Part shown: one piece after another, positions 33,577 to 41,826 of the stretch
How positions within the stretch are numbered: the first letter of the stretch is position 1
Layout: every line of letters begins with the position of its first letter
Source: DATKRB01 sp036501425
GTDB lineage: Bacteria > Actinomycetota > Acidimicrobiia > Acidimicrobiales > RAAP-2
NCBI GenBank assembly: GCA_036501425.1
Contig: DASYAI010000013.1
Coordinates: forward strand, 39,196 to 103,195
Direction: 5' to 3'
DNA: 64,000 bases
The notes under the pieces: generated by a model
The model's input: the letters and a program-made list of their open reading frames with translations, nothing else
Database searches by the model: none
Told to the model about the DNA's origin: nothing
Position numbers and translations under genes: made by a program

Positions 33577-35379
33577 TCACTCGGACTTGGTGCCGGGCAG
33601 GAACTCCTGCACCTTCTGCTTCACCCCGGTGGTGAGCACCTGGAGGGCGTCCTCGTCGCCGTGCAGCAGGCCGCGTCCCATCGCCTTCATCTGCTCGATG
33701 GTGGTGTGGGGCGGGATCGGCGGCACATTGGGATCGGTGTACACGTCGAGGACGGTCGGGCGGTCGGCGGAGAGGGCCATCCGCCAGGCGTCGGCGAGCT
33801 TGCCGGCCTCGGTGACCTCGATCGCGTCCAGCCCGAGCGATGATGCGAATTTGGCGTAGGGGCAGTCGGGCAACGACTGGGACTCGACGAACTTGGGAGC
33901 GCCCTCCATCGCCCGCATCTCCCAGGTCACCTGGTTGAGGTCGTTGTTGTGCAGGACCGCCACGACCAGACGCGGGTCGGACCATTCCTGCCAGTACCGG
34001 GCGATGGTGAGCAGCTCGGCCATGCCGTTCATCTGCATTGCGCCGTCCCCGACGAGGGCGATCGCCGGGCGGTCCGGATGGGCGAACTTGGCCCCGATCA
34101 CGTACGGCACGCCCGGTCCCATGGTCGCCAACGTGCCCGACAACGAGCCTCGCACGTCGCCGACGAAGCGCAGGTCGCGGGCGTACCAGTTGGCCGACGA
34201 TCCGGAGTCGGCGGTCACGATGGCGTTGTGTGGGAGCTGCTCGGACAGCTCCCACACCAGCCGCTGGGGGTTCACCACCCCGGGAAGGTCGCTGTCGGTC
34301 ATGGCTTGGCGCTGCATCGTCTCCCACCAGCCGGCCACATTGGACTCGATGGTGTGCCGCCACTTGCGGTCGGCCTTTCGCTCCAGGTGGGGGATCAGGG
34401 CCCGCAGGGTCGACGCGGCCTCGGCGACGATGTTGAGCTCGTAGGGGTACCGCATGCCGATCAGCGACCCGTCCCGGTCGATCTGTATGGCCCGGGCCTG
34501 GCCCGGCTTCGGCATGAACTGCGTGTACGGGAAGTTCGACCCGACCGTCAGGAGGGTGTCGCAGTCCGTCATCATCTCGTAGCTCGGCCGGGTCCCGAGC
34601 AGTCCGATCGAGCCGGTCACGAACGGCAGGTCGTCGGCGAGGACGTCTTTGCCCAGCAGGGCCTTTGCCACCCCGGCCCCGAGCAGGTCGGCGACCTCGA
34701 GCACCTCCGCCCGGGCGCCGCGCGCCCCCTGCCCCACCAGGATCGCCACCTTGTCACCGGAGTTCAGGATCTCCGCCGCCTTGGCGATGGTGGCGTCGTC
34801 GGCCACCTGAGTAGGCCAGGCCATGCCGGTGCTGGACGGCACCATCTTGAACGCGTGCGGCGGCGGCTCGTAGGTGAGGTCCTGGACGTCGGACGGGATG
34901 ATCACGCAGGTCGGGCTCGAGGTGGCCATCGCCACCCGGAAGGCCCGGTCGATCAGGTTGGGGAACTGCTGGGGGACCGTGGCCATCTCCACGAACTGGT
35001 GGCAACAGTCCTTGAACAGCGACACGAGGTCGATCTCCTGCTGGTACGAGCCGCCCATCGCCGACCGCGCGGTCTGGCCGACAATGGCCACCACGGGGAC
35101 GTGGTCCAACTTGGCGTCGTACAGGCCGTTCAGCAGGTGGACCGCCCCCGGGCCCGACGTGGCGGCGCAGACGCCCGGGCGGCCGGAGAACTTGGCGTAG
35201 CCCACCGCCTCGAACGCCGCCATCTCCTCGTGCCGGGCCTGGATGAACTTCGGCTCGTTGCCCGCCCGTCCCCACGCGGCGAGCAACCCGTTGATCCCAT
35301 CACCAGGGTAGGCGAACACCCGGTCCACACCCCATGCCCGCAGCCGACCCAGGACAAAATCTGCAACCGTCTCGCTCAT
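33577..35379 (-). CDS. Thiamine-pyrophosphate enzyme, pyruvate oxidase/acetolactate synthase-like
   Basis: The 600-aa protein has the three TPP-enzyme domains. The N-terminal part includes RVFAYPGDGINGLLAA, the catalytic Glu in ARHEEMAAFEAVGYAKFSG (about 50) and TSGPGAVHLLNGLYDAKLDHVPVVAIVGQ. The central FAD-like domain holds VGQGARGARAEVLEVADLL. The C-terminal TPP motif is VGDGAMQMNGMAELLTIARY...LHNNDLNQVTWEM. Without the FAD loop clearly resolved it could be pyruvate oxidase (PoxB) or another 2-oxoacid decarboxylase. AGGAGG precedes ATG 35379. It leads the operon with the membrane, subunit 3 and GMC genes, so a shared respiratory oxidation role is inferred. Confidence 0.88.
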   Translation of the reverse strand: MSETVADFVLGRLRAWGVDRVFAYPGDGINGLLAAWGRAGNEPKFIQARHEEMAAFEAVGYAKFSGRPGVCAATSGPGAVHLLNGLYDAKLDHVPVVAIVGQTARSAMGGSYQQEIDLVSLFKDCCHQFVEMATVPQQFPNLIDRAFRVAMATSSPTCVIIPSDVQDLTYEPPPHAFKMVPSSTGMAWPTQVADDATIAKAAEILNSGDKVAILVGQGARGARAEVLEVADLLGAGVAKALLGKDVLADDLPFVTGSIGLLGTRPSYEMMTDCDTLLTVGSNFPYTQFMPKPGQARAIQIDRDGSLIGMRYPYELNIVAEAASTLRALIPHLERKADRKWRHTIESNVAGWWETMQRQAMTDSDLPGVVNPQRLVWELSEQLPHNAIVTADSGSSANWYARDLRFVGDVRGSLSGTLATMGPGVPYVIGAKFAHPDRPAIALVGDGAMQMNGMAELLTIARYWQEWSDPRLVVAVLHNNDLNQVTWEMRAMEGAPKFVESQSLPDCPYAKFASSLGLDAIEVTEAGKLADAWRMALSADRPTVLDVYTDPNVPPIPPHTTIEQMKAMGRGLLHGDEDALQVLTTGVKQKVQEFLPGTKSE

Positions 35380-35629
35380 CCTCGGCCTCCTCACTGCCGC
35401 GACGCCGGCGTGGCAGACGTTGTCGTGCGCCGGCTCGGGGAACACCCGGGTGGAGGGATGCCCCACCCGGGCGCCGCCAAACCAGGTGTCGGGCCCGGTG
35501 CGGCCGTGGGCACGACCGAGCGCACGCCACGGCCGGCGTCCCGAGGGACCCCGAGGCGGCCGTCGGCGCCGTGGGGCACACTTGGACCCGAAGCTCGCGA
35601 CGAGGTCCGGGGAGGGATGAGCGTGGCCA

Positions 35630-36406
35630 GTGCCTGACAGCGTCCTCTACCGGGTGCAAGGCGCGGTGGCCACGCTCACGCTGAATCGCCCCGAGCGGCT
35701 CAACGCCATCGCCGCCGACATGCTGGACCGGCTCCTCGCCGCCCTCGAGCGCGCCGCGAGCGACGAGGCGGTGCGGGTCGTCGTCCTGACGGGCGCCGGA
35801 CGGGGGTTCTGCCCCGGGGCGGACATCGCCTCGCTGGCGCAACCCGCCCCGTCCGCCGAACCCCCGCCGTTTGAGGCCCGGGTGGGCTCCACCCGGCGCT
35901 GGATGCGGATTCCCGAGCTGCTGTGGGGCATGCCGAAGATCACCATCGCGGCGGTGAACGGCGCCTGCGCCGGGGCCGGTCTGTCGTGGGCCCTCTCGTG
36001 CGACCTTCGTTTCGCCGCCCGCTCGGCGGTGTTCCGCACCGCGTTCATCGGGGTGGGCGTGTCGGGCGACTACGGCGTCAATTGGTCGTTGCCCCGGGTC
36101 GTCGGTTGGGGCAAGGCCCGCGAGCTCCTCTTGCTCAACGCCAAGGTGTCGCCCGAGGAAGCCCTGCGCATCGGCATGGTGGCCCGGGTGATCGACGACG
36201 CGCTCCTGCTGCCCGAGGTCGACCTGGTGGCGTCGGGGCTCGCGTCGGCCCCCCAGGCCGGGGTGCTCGGGATCAAGCAGAACCTCATCGACGCCGAATC
36301 CATGTCGCTGGCCGAGGAGCTCAACCACGAGAGCCGGCGGCTGGCCCGCTCCCTCGGTACCGAGGAGGCGCGAGCGGCGGCCCGGTCGTTCCGGGCCGGG
36401 CAGTGA
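35630..36406 (+). CDS. Enoyl-CoA hydratase/isomerase family protein
   Basis: The 258-aa protein is a crotonase. Oxyanion-hole segments are FCPGADIASL (about 62-71) and N-G-A-C-A-G-A-G-L-S-W-A-L-S-C-D (about 107-122), followed by GVSGDYGVNWSLPRVVGWGKARELLL. The usual Glu in the second catalytic position is not obvious, so hydration, isomerisation or hydrolysis cannot be told apart. GTG 35630 is the annotated start. A six-codon ORF (ATG 35617) behind GGGGAGGG overlaps it, so initiation may be indirect. It converges on the thiolase-like/DUF35 pair, which probably belongs to the same acyl-CoA pathway. Confidence 0.88.
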   Translation: MPDSVLYRVQGAVATLTLNRPERLNAIAADMLDRLLAALERAASDEAVRVVVLTGAGRGFCPGADIASLAQPAPSAEPPPFEARVGSTRRWMRIPELLWGMPKITIAAVNGACAGAGLSWALSCDLRFAARSAVFRTAFIGVGVSGDYGVNWSLPRVVGWGKARELLLLNAKVSPEEALRIGMVARVIDDALLLPEVDLVASGLASAPQAGVLGIKQNLIDAESMSLAEELNHESRRLARSLGTEEARAAARSFRAGQ

Positions 36407-36461
36407 GCGCCGACGACCTCGTGGCTCAGGATGCCGGGGCCATGCCGCGGCGCTCGGGCGC

Positions 36462-37586
36462 TCAGGCGGTGAGGAGCACGGCACCGGTGAACGGGCCGAC
36501 GGAGTTCGTCCACACCGACACCTCGGCACCGGGAACCTGACGGTCTCCGCACTCGCCCCGTATCTGGCGCACGGCTTCGATACAGAAGTTCGCGCCGTGC
36601 CGCCGGCCCATGTTGCACGCGCCGCCGTCGGTGTTGAGGGGCAACGACCCGCCCAGCCGGGTGTGGCCGTCGGCGATGAAGCCGGCGGCCTCCCCGAACC
36701 CGCAGAAGCCCAGGGCCTCGAGCCACTGGAAGGTGATGACCGTAAAGCCGTCGTAGAGCTGCGCGCAGTCCACGTCGGCCGGTCCCAAGTCGGTTCGCGA
36801 CCACAGCTGCCGGGCGCAGTGGACGGGCGAGCTCCGCACGAAGTCGCGTAGTTGGAAGAAGTTGGGCTCGCTGCTCGACAGCGCCCACGCCTCGACGCTG
36901 ACCGGCTTCTTGCGCCAGTCACCGGCCCGCTCGCGGCGGGTGAAGATGACCGCCGAGGCCGAGTCCACCGGGTAGTCGCAATCGAGTAGCCGGACGGGCC
37001 GGCTCACGTAGCGCGAGCTCAGGTAGTCGTCGATGGTCAGCGGCTCGCGCAGGATCGCCTCCTCGTTGAGCGAGGCGTTGTAGCGCTGGTTGACGACGTG
37101 GCGACCGAAGTCCTCCTCGGTGGCGCCGAACTCCTCGAGGTAGCGGCGCATCTGGAGACCGCCGATCATCGACGCCGGCATGAGGCCGCCGAACGGGGCG
37201 GTGAACTGCGCGTCGCCCGGAAACGTCACCGGCCCCGTCGGCGCCGGACCGGTGCTCGTCGCCCGGCGGATCAGCCGCACCGCCACACAGGTCGTCGACA
37301 GTCCCGACGCCACCGCCGAGATGGCATGGATCGCCGGCTCCACGAAGGCCGGGCCACCGACCGAGGTGAAGTAGAAATCGAGCGGCGCCGTGCCGAACGT
37401 GTCGCCGATGGCCATGGCATTGCCGCCCATGGTGGAGACCCCGTCGAGATCGCCGACGGTCATGCCGGCGTCGGCGAGCGCCGCGGTGAGCGCTTGACGG
37501 ATCAGCTCGTCGTCGGAGGCCGCGAGCTGTCGGCCGACCTCCGAAAAGCCGACGCCGACGATGGAGACGGGACTGAGGGAGTTCAC
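36462..37586 (-). CDS. Thiolase-like protein (lipid-transfer/SCP-x or Ltp2 type)
   Basis: The 374-aa protein has the SCP-x/lipid-transfer thiolase outline: SIVGVGFSEVGRQL at the start, ADAGMTVGDLDGVSTMG (about 40-56), GLSTTCVAVRLIRRA with a possible Cys, and DCAQLYDGFTVITFQWLEALGFCG. At the C-terminus the thiolase G-H-x-x-G motif reads CNMGRRHGANF, so the catalytic His is displaced or absent. This resembles Ltp2, a retro-aldolase that works with a DUF35 partner in steroid side-chain degradation. GTG 37586 overlaps the DUF35 gene's stop by four bases, supporting a complex. Confidence 0.82.
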   Translation of the reverse strand: MNSLSPVSIVGVGFSEVGRQLAASDDELIRQALTAALADAGMTVGDLDGVSTMGGNAMAIGDTFGTAPLDFYFTSVGGPAFVEPAIHAISAVASGLSTTCVAVRLIRRATSTGPAPTGPVTFPGDAQFTAPFGGLMPASMIGGLQMRRYLEEFGATEEDFGRHVVNQRYNASLNEEAILREPLTIDDYLSSRYVSRPVRLLDCDYPVDSASAVIFTRRERAGDWRKKPVSVEAWALSSSEPNFFQLRDFVRSSPVHCARQLWSRTDLGPADVDCAQLYDGFTVITFQWLEALGFCGFGEAAGFIADGHTRLGGSLPLNTDGGACNMGRRHGANFCIEAVRQIRGECGDRQVPGAEVSVWTNSVGPFTGAVLLTA

Positions 37587-38044
37587 GCCACACCTCCGGC
37601 GCCGGTTGCGGCCGGCTTGAACAGCGGCAGGGTCAACCCGGGGGCGATCTCCACGAAGTCCACCACGAGCGCCATGCCGATCCGCAGGTCGTCGGCGGCG
37701 CAGTCGACGATGTTGGTCACCAGCTTGAGATCTTCCTGCTCGGGCAGCTCCACCACCGCCAGTATGAACGGGACCCGGTGCTGGAACCACGGGTGCGGTG
37801 ATTGGTACGGCTCGGTCCAGGTCTCGAGCGCCGCTCGACCCGACACCTCCGTCGGGGTGAGGTGTGTGGCCAGGCAGAACTTGCAGACGTCCCGGGGCCA
37901 ATGGACGAACTTCCCACATTGGTCGCAGCGCAGGATGAGCAGCTTGTGCTCCCGCACGCCGTCCCAGAAGAACCGGCTGACCTCGTCGGGTTCGGGCATC
38001 GGCGCCCAGGCCGCCACGTCCTCTGCCGATGGCGCTTGGCTCAT
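37583..38044 (-). CDS. DUF35/OB-fold zinc-ribbon protein (ChsH2-like)
   Basis: The 153-aa protein contains the DUF35 rubredoxin-like ribbon, LRCDQCGKFVHWPRDVCKFC, with C-x2-C and C-x2-C pairs (about 38-57). An OB-fold of about 80 residues follows (VPFILAVVELPEQEDLKLVTNIVDC...LRIGMALVVDF). Such proteins bind acyl-CoA and partner thiolase-like or MaoC-like enzymes. ATG 38044 is preceded by GAGGGAGC. Coupled to the thiolase-like gene by GTGA. Together they suggest degradation of a steroid-like or branched acyl-CoA. Confidence 0.88.
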   Translation of the reverse strand: MSQAPSAEDVAAWAPMPEPDEVSRFFWDGVREHKLLILRCDQCGKFVHWPRDVCKFCLATHLTPTEVSGRAALETWTEPYQSPHPWFQHRVPFILAVVELPEQEDLKLVTNIVDCAADDLRIGMALVVDFVEIAPGLTLPLFKPAATGAGGVA

Positions 38045-38176
38045 CTCGTGCTCCCTCGCTTCCGGTCGGCGGCGCTCGGTTCCCGAAGGTAGCGCACTTC
38101 TCCGAGACGGGATCTTCGAGCGCCATCCTCGAGCGTCGCGGGGGACCGGGCCCGCGTCCCGAGCAGGCCACCGGTG

Positions 38177-38182
38177 TACCCT
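38177..38182 (+). promoter_or_regulatory. Candidate -10 box TACCCT upstream of the rhodanese leader
   Basis: TACCCT would give a start point near 38189 and a leader of about 60 bases to ATG 38251. The same hexamer serves as the -10 candidate for the AraC gene at 56554. Confidence 0.4.
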
Positions 38183-38250
38183 TTGGCTCCGGCGACCCGT
38201 GGCGGGAAGATCGAGGAGCACCACCGTCTCGCCGAGGAGGTGACCCCGGG

Positions 38251-38328
38251 ATGAACGTGGCGGCGTGCCGGGCCCGACGGTCGTCAGCCCATCGTGGGAC
38301 GCCGGCCCGAGCGTCGGCCTCCCGATGA
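38251..38328 (+). CDS. 25-codon leader peptide overlapping the rhodanese gene
   Basis: ATG 38251 sits seven bases after AGGAGGTGA (38235-38243), a near-perfect Shine-Dalgarno. The 25-aa frame begins MNVAACRARRSSAHRG and ends in a TGA whose first bases lie inside the ATG (38325) of the rhodanese, an ATGA overlap. The rhodanese ATG has no ribosome site of its own. I infer that ribosomes enter here and re-initiate. A single Cys codon at position 6 is of note because Cys-containing leader ORFs control sulfur genes in mycobacteria and Streptomyces. Confidence 0.6.
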   Translation: MNVAACRARRSSAHRGTPARASASR

Positions 38329-39188
38329 CGCCGGGCGAGGTGGGCGCCGTCCTCGCAGGGCCCCTGGTCGATGCCGGCTGGCTGTTCGACCACCTCGGCG
38401 ACGTCAGCGTGGTGGACGTCCGCTGGTACCTGCGCGGGGCCTCGGGCCGCGAGGCCTACGAGCGCGGCCACATCCCCGGAGCGCACTTCGTCGATCTCGA
38501 CCGGGATCTTGCGGCGCCGCCCTCGGCGGAGCAGGGCCGGCACCCGTTGCCGAGCCCCGAAACCTTCGCCCACGCCCTGGGTCGCCTCGGCATCGCCGAG
38601 GGGCAGCCCGTGGTCGCCTACGACGACGTCGGTGGGTCCGTCGCGGCGCGGTTGTGGTGGCTCCTGCGGACCGTCGACCAACCGGTGGCGGTCCTCGACG
38701 GGGGGCTCGCCAGCTGGTCGCACCCGCTGTCCGTCGAGGTTCCCAGGCCCGAACCGGTCGTGCGGACGAGGCGGCCGTGGCGGCCGTCGGACTCGGTCGA
38801 CGCGGACACCGTTGCCGCCATCGGCCGGAACATCACCGTCCTGGACGCTCGATCGGTGGAGCGCTACCGCGACGGCGATCCCTCGATCGATCCCCGTCCC
38901 GGTCACATACCCGGCGCCGGCAGCGCCCCGTGGCAGGACAACCTCGATCCGGCGAGCGGCCGGTTCCTCCCGCCGGACCAGCTCCGCGCCCGCTACCTCG
39001 ACCTCGGGGTGCGGCCGGAGGGCCCGACCATCGTCTATTGCGGATCGGGGGTGACCGCCTGCCACGACCTGCTGGCCCTCGACGTTGCCGGCTTCGCGTC
39101 GACCTGCCTGTACCCCGGATCGTGGTCGCAGTGGGCAGCCGATGCCGGTCGCCCGGCCGAGACGGGCGGCCCGGTCGCCACGACGTAG
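38325..39188 (+). CDS. Sulfurtransferase with two rhodanese domains
   Basis: The protein (287 aa from ATG 38325) has two rhodanese domains. The first, inactive one contains VVDVRWYLRGASGREAYERGHIPGAHFVDLD; the second, about 150-285, contains VLDARSVERYRDGD, HIPGAGSAPW and the active-site loop VYCGSGVTACHD with Cys near 250. C-G-S-G-V-T-A is typical of 3-mercaptopyruvate/thiosulfate sulfurtransferases. A GTG at 38265 would add 20 residues, but ATG 38325 overlaps the leader ORF's stop, which fits coupling. It diverges from the DUF35 gene and converges on adenylate kinase. Confidence 0.9.
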   Translation: MTPGEVGAVLAGPLVDAGWLFDHLGDVSVVDVRWYLRGASGREAYERGHIPGAHFVDLDRDLAAPPSAEQGRHPLPSPETFAHALGRLGIAEGQPVVAYDDVGGSVAARLWWLLRTVDQPVAVLDGGLASWSHPLSVEVPRPEPVVRTRRPWRPSDSVDADTVAAIGRNITVLDARSVERYRDGDPSIDPRPGHIPGAGSAPWQDNLDPASGRFLPPDQLRARYLDLGVRPEGPTIVYCGSGVTACHDLLALDVAGFASTCLYPGSWSQWAADAGRPAETGGPVATT

Positions 39189-39204
39189 CTCATCTCGAGG
39201 GTGG

Positions 39205-39861
39205 TCAGCGCCCCGGGGCACTCCCGCGGGTTCCGGCGATCCGCTCGCGGATCTCCGACTGCACCTCGTCGACCGGTCGGGACGCGTCGATGCTCGCGAC
39301 GTACTCCTTGCGCTCGAAGATCTCGATCACCGGCTTGGTCTGGGCGTGGTACTCGGCCAGCCGGACGGCCAACGCCTCGGGATTGTCGTCGGCCCGGGCG
39401 ACGAGGGCGCCGTGGCACACGTCGCAGGTGTCCTCGACCGCCGGTCGGTGGGCGATGAGGTTGTAGTCGAGACCGCACTGCGAGCACAGCCGGCGGGCCA
39501 GCACTCGGCGCCGGACCTCGGCGTCGGGCAGCAGCAGGTTGATGACCCCGTCGAGGTCGTAGCTCTCGAGGAAGAACTCGGCCTGGCGGGCGTTACGGGG
39601 AAAGCCGTCGATGATGAAGCCGTAGTTCCAGTCGTGCTCGGCCAGGCGATCTCGAACGACGGCCTCGACGAGGTCGTCGTTCACCAGATGGCCACTGGCG
39701 GTGGTCCGCCGGACCTGGGCGCCCAGCTTGGTGTGGTGCTGGATGTTCCAGCGGAAGATGTCCCCGACGCTGATGTGCTCGAGCCCGAGGGATTCGGCGA
39801 GCAACTTCGCCTGGGTTCCCTTGCCGCTCCCCTGGATGCCCATGATGATGAACTTCTGCAT
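39205..39861 (-). CDS. adk: Adenylate kinase with four-cysteine LID
   Basis: The 218-aa protein has the P-loop GIQGSGKGTQ (8-17), HISVGDIFRWNIQ, the AMP/ATP segment GFIIDGFPRNARQAEFF and a zinc-type LID, LCSQCGLDYN...DTCDVCHG, with four Cys. It interconverts ATP + AMP and 2 ADP. The usual actinobacterial adk lies beside secY and map in the ribosomal-protein operon; this copy sits after peptide deformylase, 178 bases away, and may be a second copy. ATG 39861 is the first Met before the P-loop. Confidence 0.9.
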   Translation of the reverse strand: MQKFIIMGIQGSGKGTQAKLLAESLGLEHISVGDIFRWNIQHHTKLGAQVRRTTASGHLVNDDLVEAVVRDRLAEHDWNYGFIIDGFPRNARQAEFFLESYDLDGVINLLLPDAEVRRRVLARRLCSQCGLDYNLIAHRPAVEDTCDVCHGALVARADDNPEALAVRLAEYHAQTKPVIEIFERKEYVASIDASRPVDEVQSEIRERIAGTRGSAPGR

Positions 39862-40039
39862 GCTGAGAGACTGCCGCGTCGGGCGCTCCCCGACAACGGG
39901 CGCCAGGCGCTGCCACCACACGTACTGCGCAATGCAGGCGTCCGGCGACCACGCAGGCGTTCGGCGACGACGCCATCAAGGATCAGATGCTCGTCCACAC
40001 CGCTCTGCGGCCCGGCGTCGCGCTGGGCCACCAGTCCGC

Positions 40040-40669
40040 TCAGGTCGCTCCGTCGCCCGGCGACAGCGTGAACCCGAGCGCCTCGGCGGCGGCGCTGGGC
40101 GGGCGTCCGGCCCATCGTTGGGCGAAGGTGTCGAGGGTCGACAGCGATCTGGTCTCCACCCGGTCCACGTAGAGGTGTCCGCCCAGATGGTCGACCTCGT
40201 GCTGGACGATGCGCGCCGGCCACCCCGAAAAGACGGTCTCGACCGGCTGGCCGTGCTCGTCGAGCGCGCGCACCCGCACCGCCCGGTGGCGGGCCACGAC
40301 GCCGGTGAGCCCGGGGACGCTGAGGCACCCCTCGTAGAAGCTGACCAGGTCGTCACCGCCCAGCGGCTCGAGCGCGGGATTGACCAGGACGGTGAAGGGC
40401 AGCGTGCGCCGCTCGCGCGCTGCGCGTTCGTCGTCGCTCGCGCTCCCCCATTGGGCCGGGCCGTCTTGGAGCACCGCCAGCTGGAGCGGCACGCCGACCT
40501 GGGGGGCAGCCAGCCCGACCCCCGGCGCCGCCTCCATGGTCGCCCGCATCTGTGCGATGAGGCGAAGGAGCTCGGGCGTCCCGAGGTCCGCCACGTCGAC
40601 CGGTTCGGTGGGTTGGCGGAGGATCGGCTCGCCGCAGGCGACGATGGGCAGCAGGTCGGGACCGCTCAA
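40040..40669 (-). CDS. def: Peptide deformylase
   Basis: The 209-aa protein carries all three PDF motifs: APGVGLAAPQVG (motif 1, about 46-57), EGCLSVPG (motif 2, metal Cys) and QHEVDHLGGHLY (motif 3, metal His residues and Glu). It removes the N-formyl group from new proteins. Start TTG 40669 overlaps the Gfo/Idh stop (TTGA); there is no upstream ATG or GTG in a sensible place, so TTG is the best choice. The insertion before motif 2 (WGSASDDERAARERR) is long. Many Actinobacteria carry several def copies, so this may be an accessory one. Confidence 0.9.
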   Translation of the reverse strand: MSGPDLLPIVACGEPILRQPTEPVDVADLGTPELLRLIAQMRATMEAAPGVGLAAPQVGVPLQLAVLQDGPAQWGSASDDERAARERRTLPFTVLVNPALEPLGGDDLVSFYEGCLSVPGLTGVVARHRAVRVRALDEHGQPVETVFSGWPARIVQHEVDHLGGHLYVDRVETRSLSTLDTFAQRWAGRPPSAAAEALGFTLSPGDGAT

Positions 40670-41826
40670 CGGCCCACGAGAGGCTCGCCACCGTCGACGT
40701 CCTGGCGCACCCCGGTGTCCGACGCCCGCTGGATGGTCGCCAGAAGCCGGTGGTACGCGACGGCTTCGGCGAAATCGGGCGCGGCCGGTCGGTTGTCGGC
40801 CATCGCCCGGGCCAGCTCGACGTAGAGCGCGGCGACGTTGCGAGGCGGTCCGGCCGGCACCGTGGCGGGTACCGGGCTCATCCCTTCGGGCACCGCGAGC
40901 TCCTCGCTCGAACTGTCGGTCTTGGCGATCGAGATGGCCCACTCGACGATGTGGATGCCCCCGGGGGTGCGCGGACGGATCGTCAGCGTCGCCTCGGTGC
41001 CCACAACCCGGACCTCGAACCCGGGCGCGGCCGGAGCAGCGCCACCCTGCACCGTGATCGCGGCGACCGCCTCGCTGTCGAGCTGCCCGACGACGACGAC
41101 CTGGTCTGGCGCGCTGACCGGGATGGTCTGGCCGGTCTCGACGACCGTCGTCTCGCGGTTGACCGAGGCCACGACGGCCGACACCCGGCGGAGGTTCCCG
41201 ACGGCGCGGGTCACGGTGGCGAGGATGTGTCCGGCCGAGATGCTCAGGACCGTGGCGCCGGCCGCGGCATCGGTGGCGTACACGTTGGCCTGGGGGATCC
41301 GACGCCCGGCGGGACCTCCGGCCGACACCACGCTGATCGCCACCGGTCGCCCGATGGCACCGCGCTCGATCAGCTCGCGCACGAAGAGCGCCCCCGGGGC
41401 GTGGTAGCCCTGCAGGCCGACCAGGTGGTGTACCCCGCTGTCCCGCGCCAGATCGGCCAGCGCCTGCGCTTGGGCGAGGTCCACCCCCAGCGGCCACTCG
41501 GAGAAGACGTGCTTGCCGGCGGCCAGCGCGTCCCGGATCAGCCGGTCGTGATCGGGGACCTTGACGGTGATCGCCACCAGGTCCACCTCGGGCCGCGCGA
41601 TCAGCTCGGCCCCATCGGCGAAGGCCAACGGGACGTCGAAGGCCTTGGCGGTCGCCCGGGCCGTGTCGAGGTGGGAGGTGGCGACCGCCGTGACCTCGTA
41701 CTCGTCGAGCTCCCGTAGGGCCGGCAGGTGGGCACTCGTGCCCCAGCCCCGGTTGGGGTTGGCGCCGATGATGCCGACCCGGATGGGCGGCCGGCTTCTC
41801 GCCGAAGCTGGTGCTGCGTCGCTCAC
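40666..41826 (-). CDS. Gfo/Idh/MocA-family NAD(P)-dependent oxidoreductase
   Basis: The 386-aa protein has an N-terminal Rossmann fold IRVGIIGANPNRGWG (about 14-28) and the family's EWPLG (in KHVFSEWPLGVDLAQAQALADLA, about 104-126) in place of EKP, as in Gal80-like members. The C-terminal sheet domain spans about 135-360. Substrate unknown, typically a sugar or inositol derivative. GTG 41826 overlaps the PPOX gene's stop and its own stop overlaps the peptide deformylase start, so three genes are translationally chained. Confidence 0.88.
   Translation of the reverse strand: MSDAAPASARSRPPIRVGIIGANPNRGWGTSAHLPALRELDEYEVTAVATSHLDTARATAKAFDVPLAFADGAELIARPEVDLVAITVKVPDHDRLIRDALAAGKHVFSEWPLGVDLAQAQALADLARDSGVHHLVGLQGYHAPGALFVRELIERGAIGRPVAISVVSAGGPAGRRIPQANVYATDAAAGATVLSISAGHILATVTRAVGNLRRVSAVVASVNRETTVVETGQTIPVSAPDQVVVVGQLDSEAVAAITVQGGAAPAAPGFEVRVVGTEATLTIRPRTPGGIHIVEWAISIAKTDSSSEELAVPEGMSPVPATVPAGPPRNVAALYVELARAMADNRPAAPDFAEAVAYHRLLATIQRASDTGVRQDVDGGEPLVGR

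Noticed and set aside
33949..35637. Long open frame on the plus strand, about 560 codons, opposite the TPP enzyme
   Set aside because: Composition is His/Gln/Arg-rich and shows no domain; the minus strand carries a complete TPP enzyme. Long antisense frames are expected at this GC content.
35617..35637. Six-codon ORF overlapping the enoyl-CoA hydratase start
   Set aside because: Noted in that gene's entry, but too short to list as a leader ORF.
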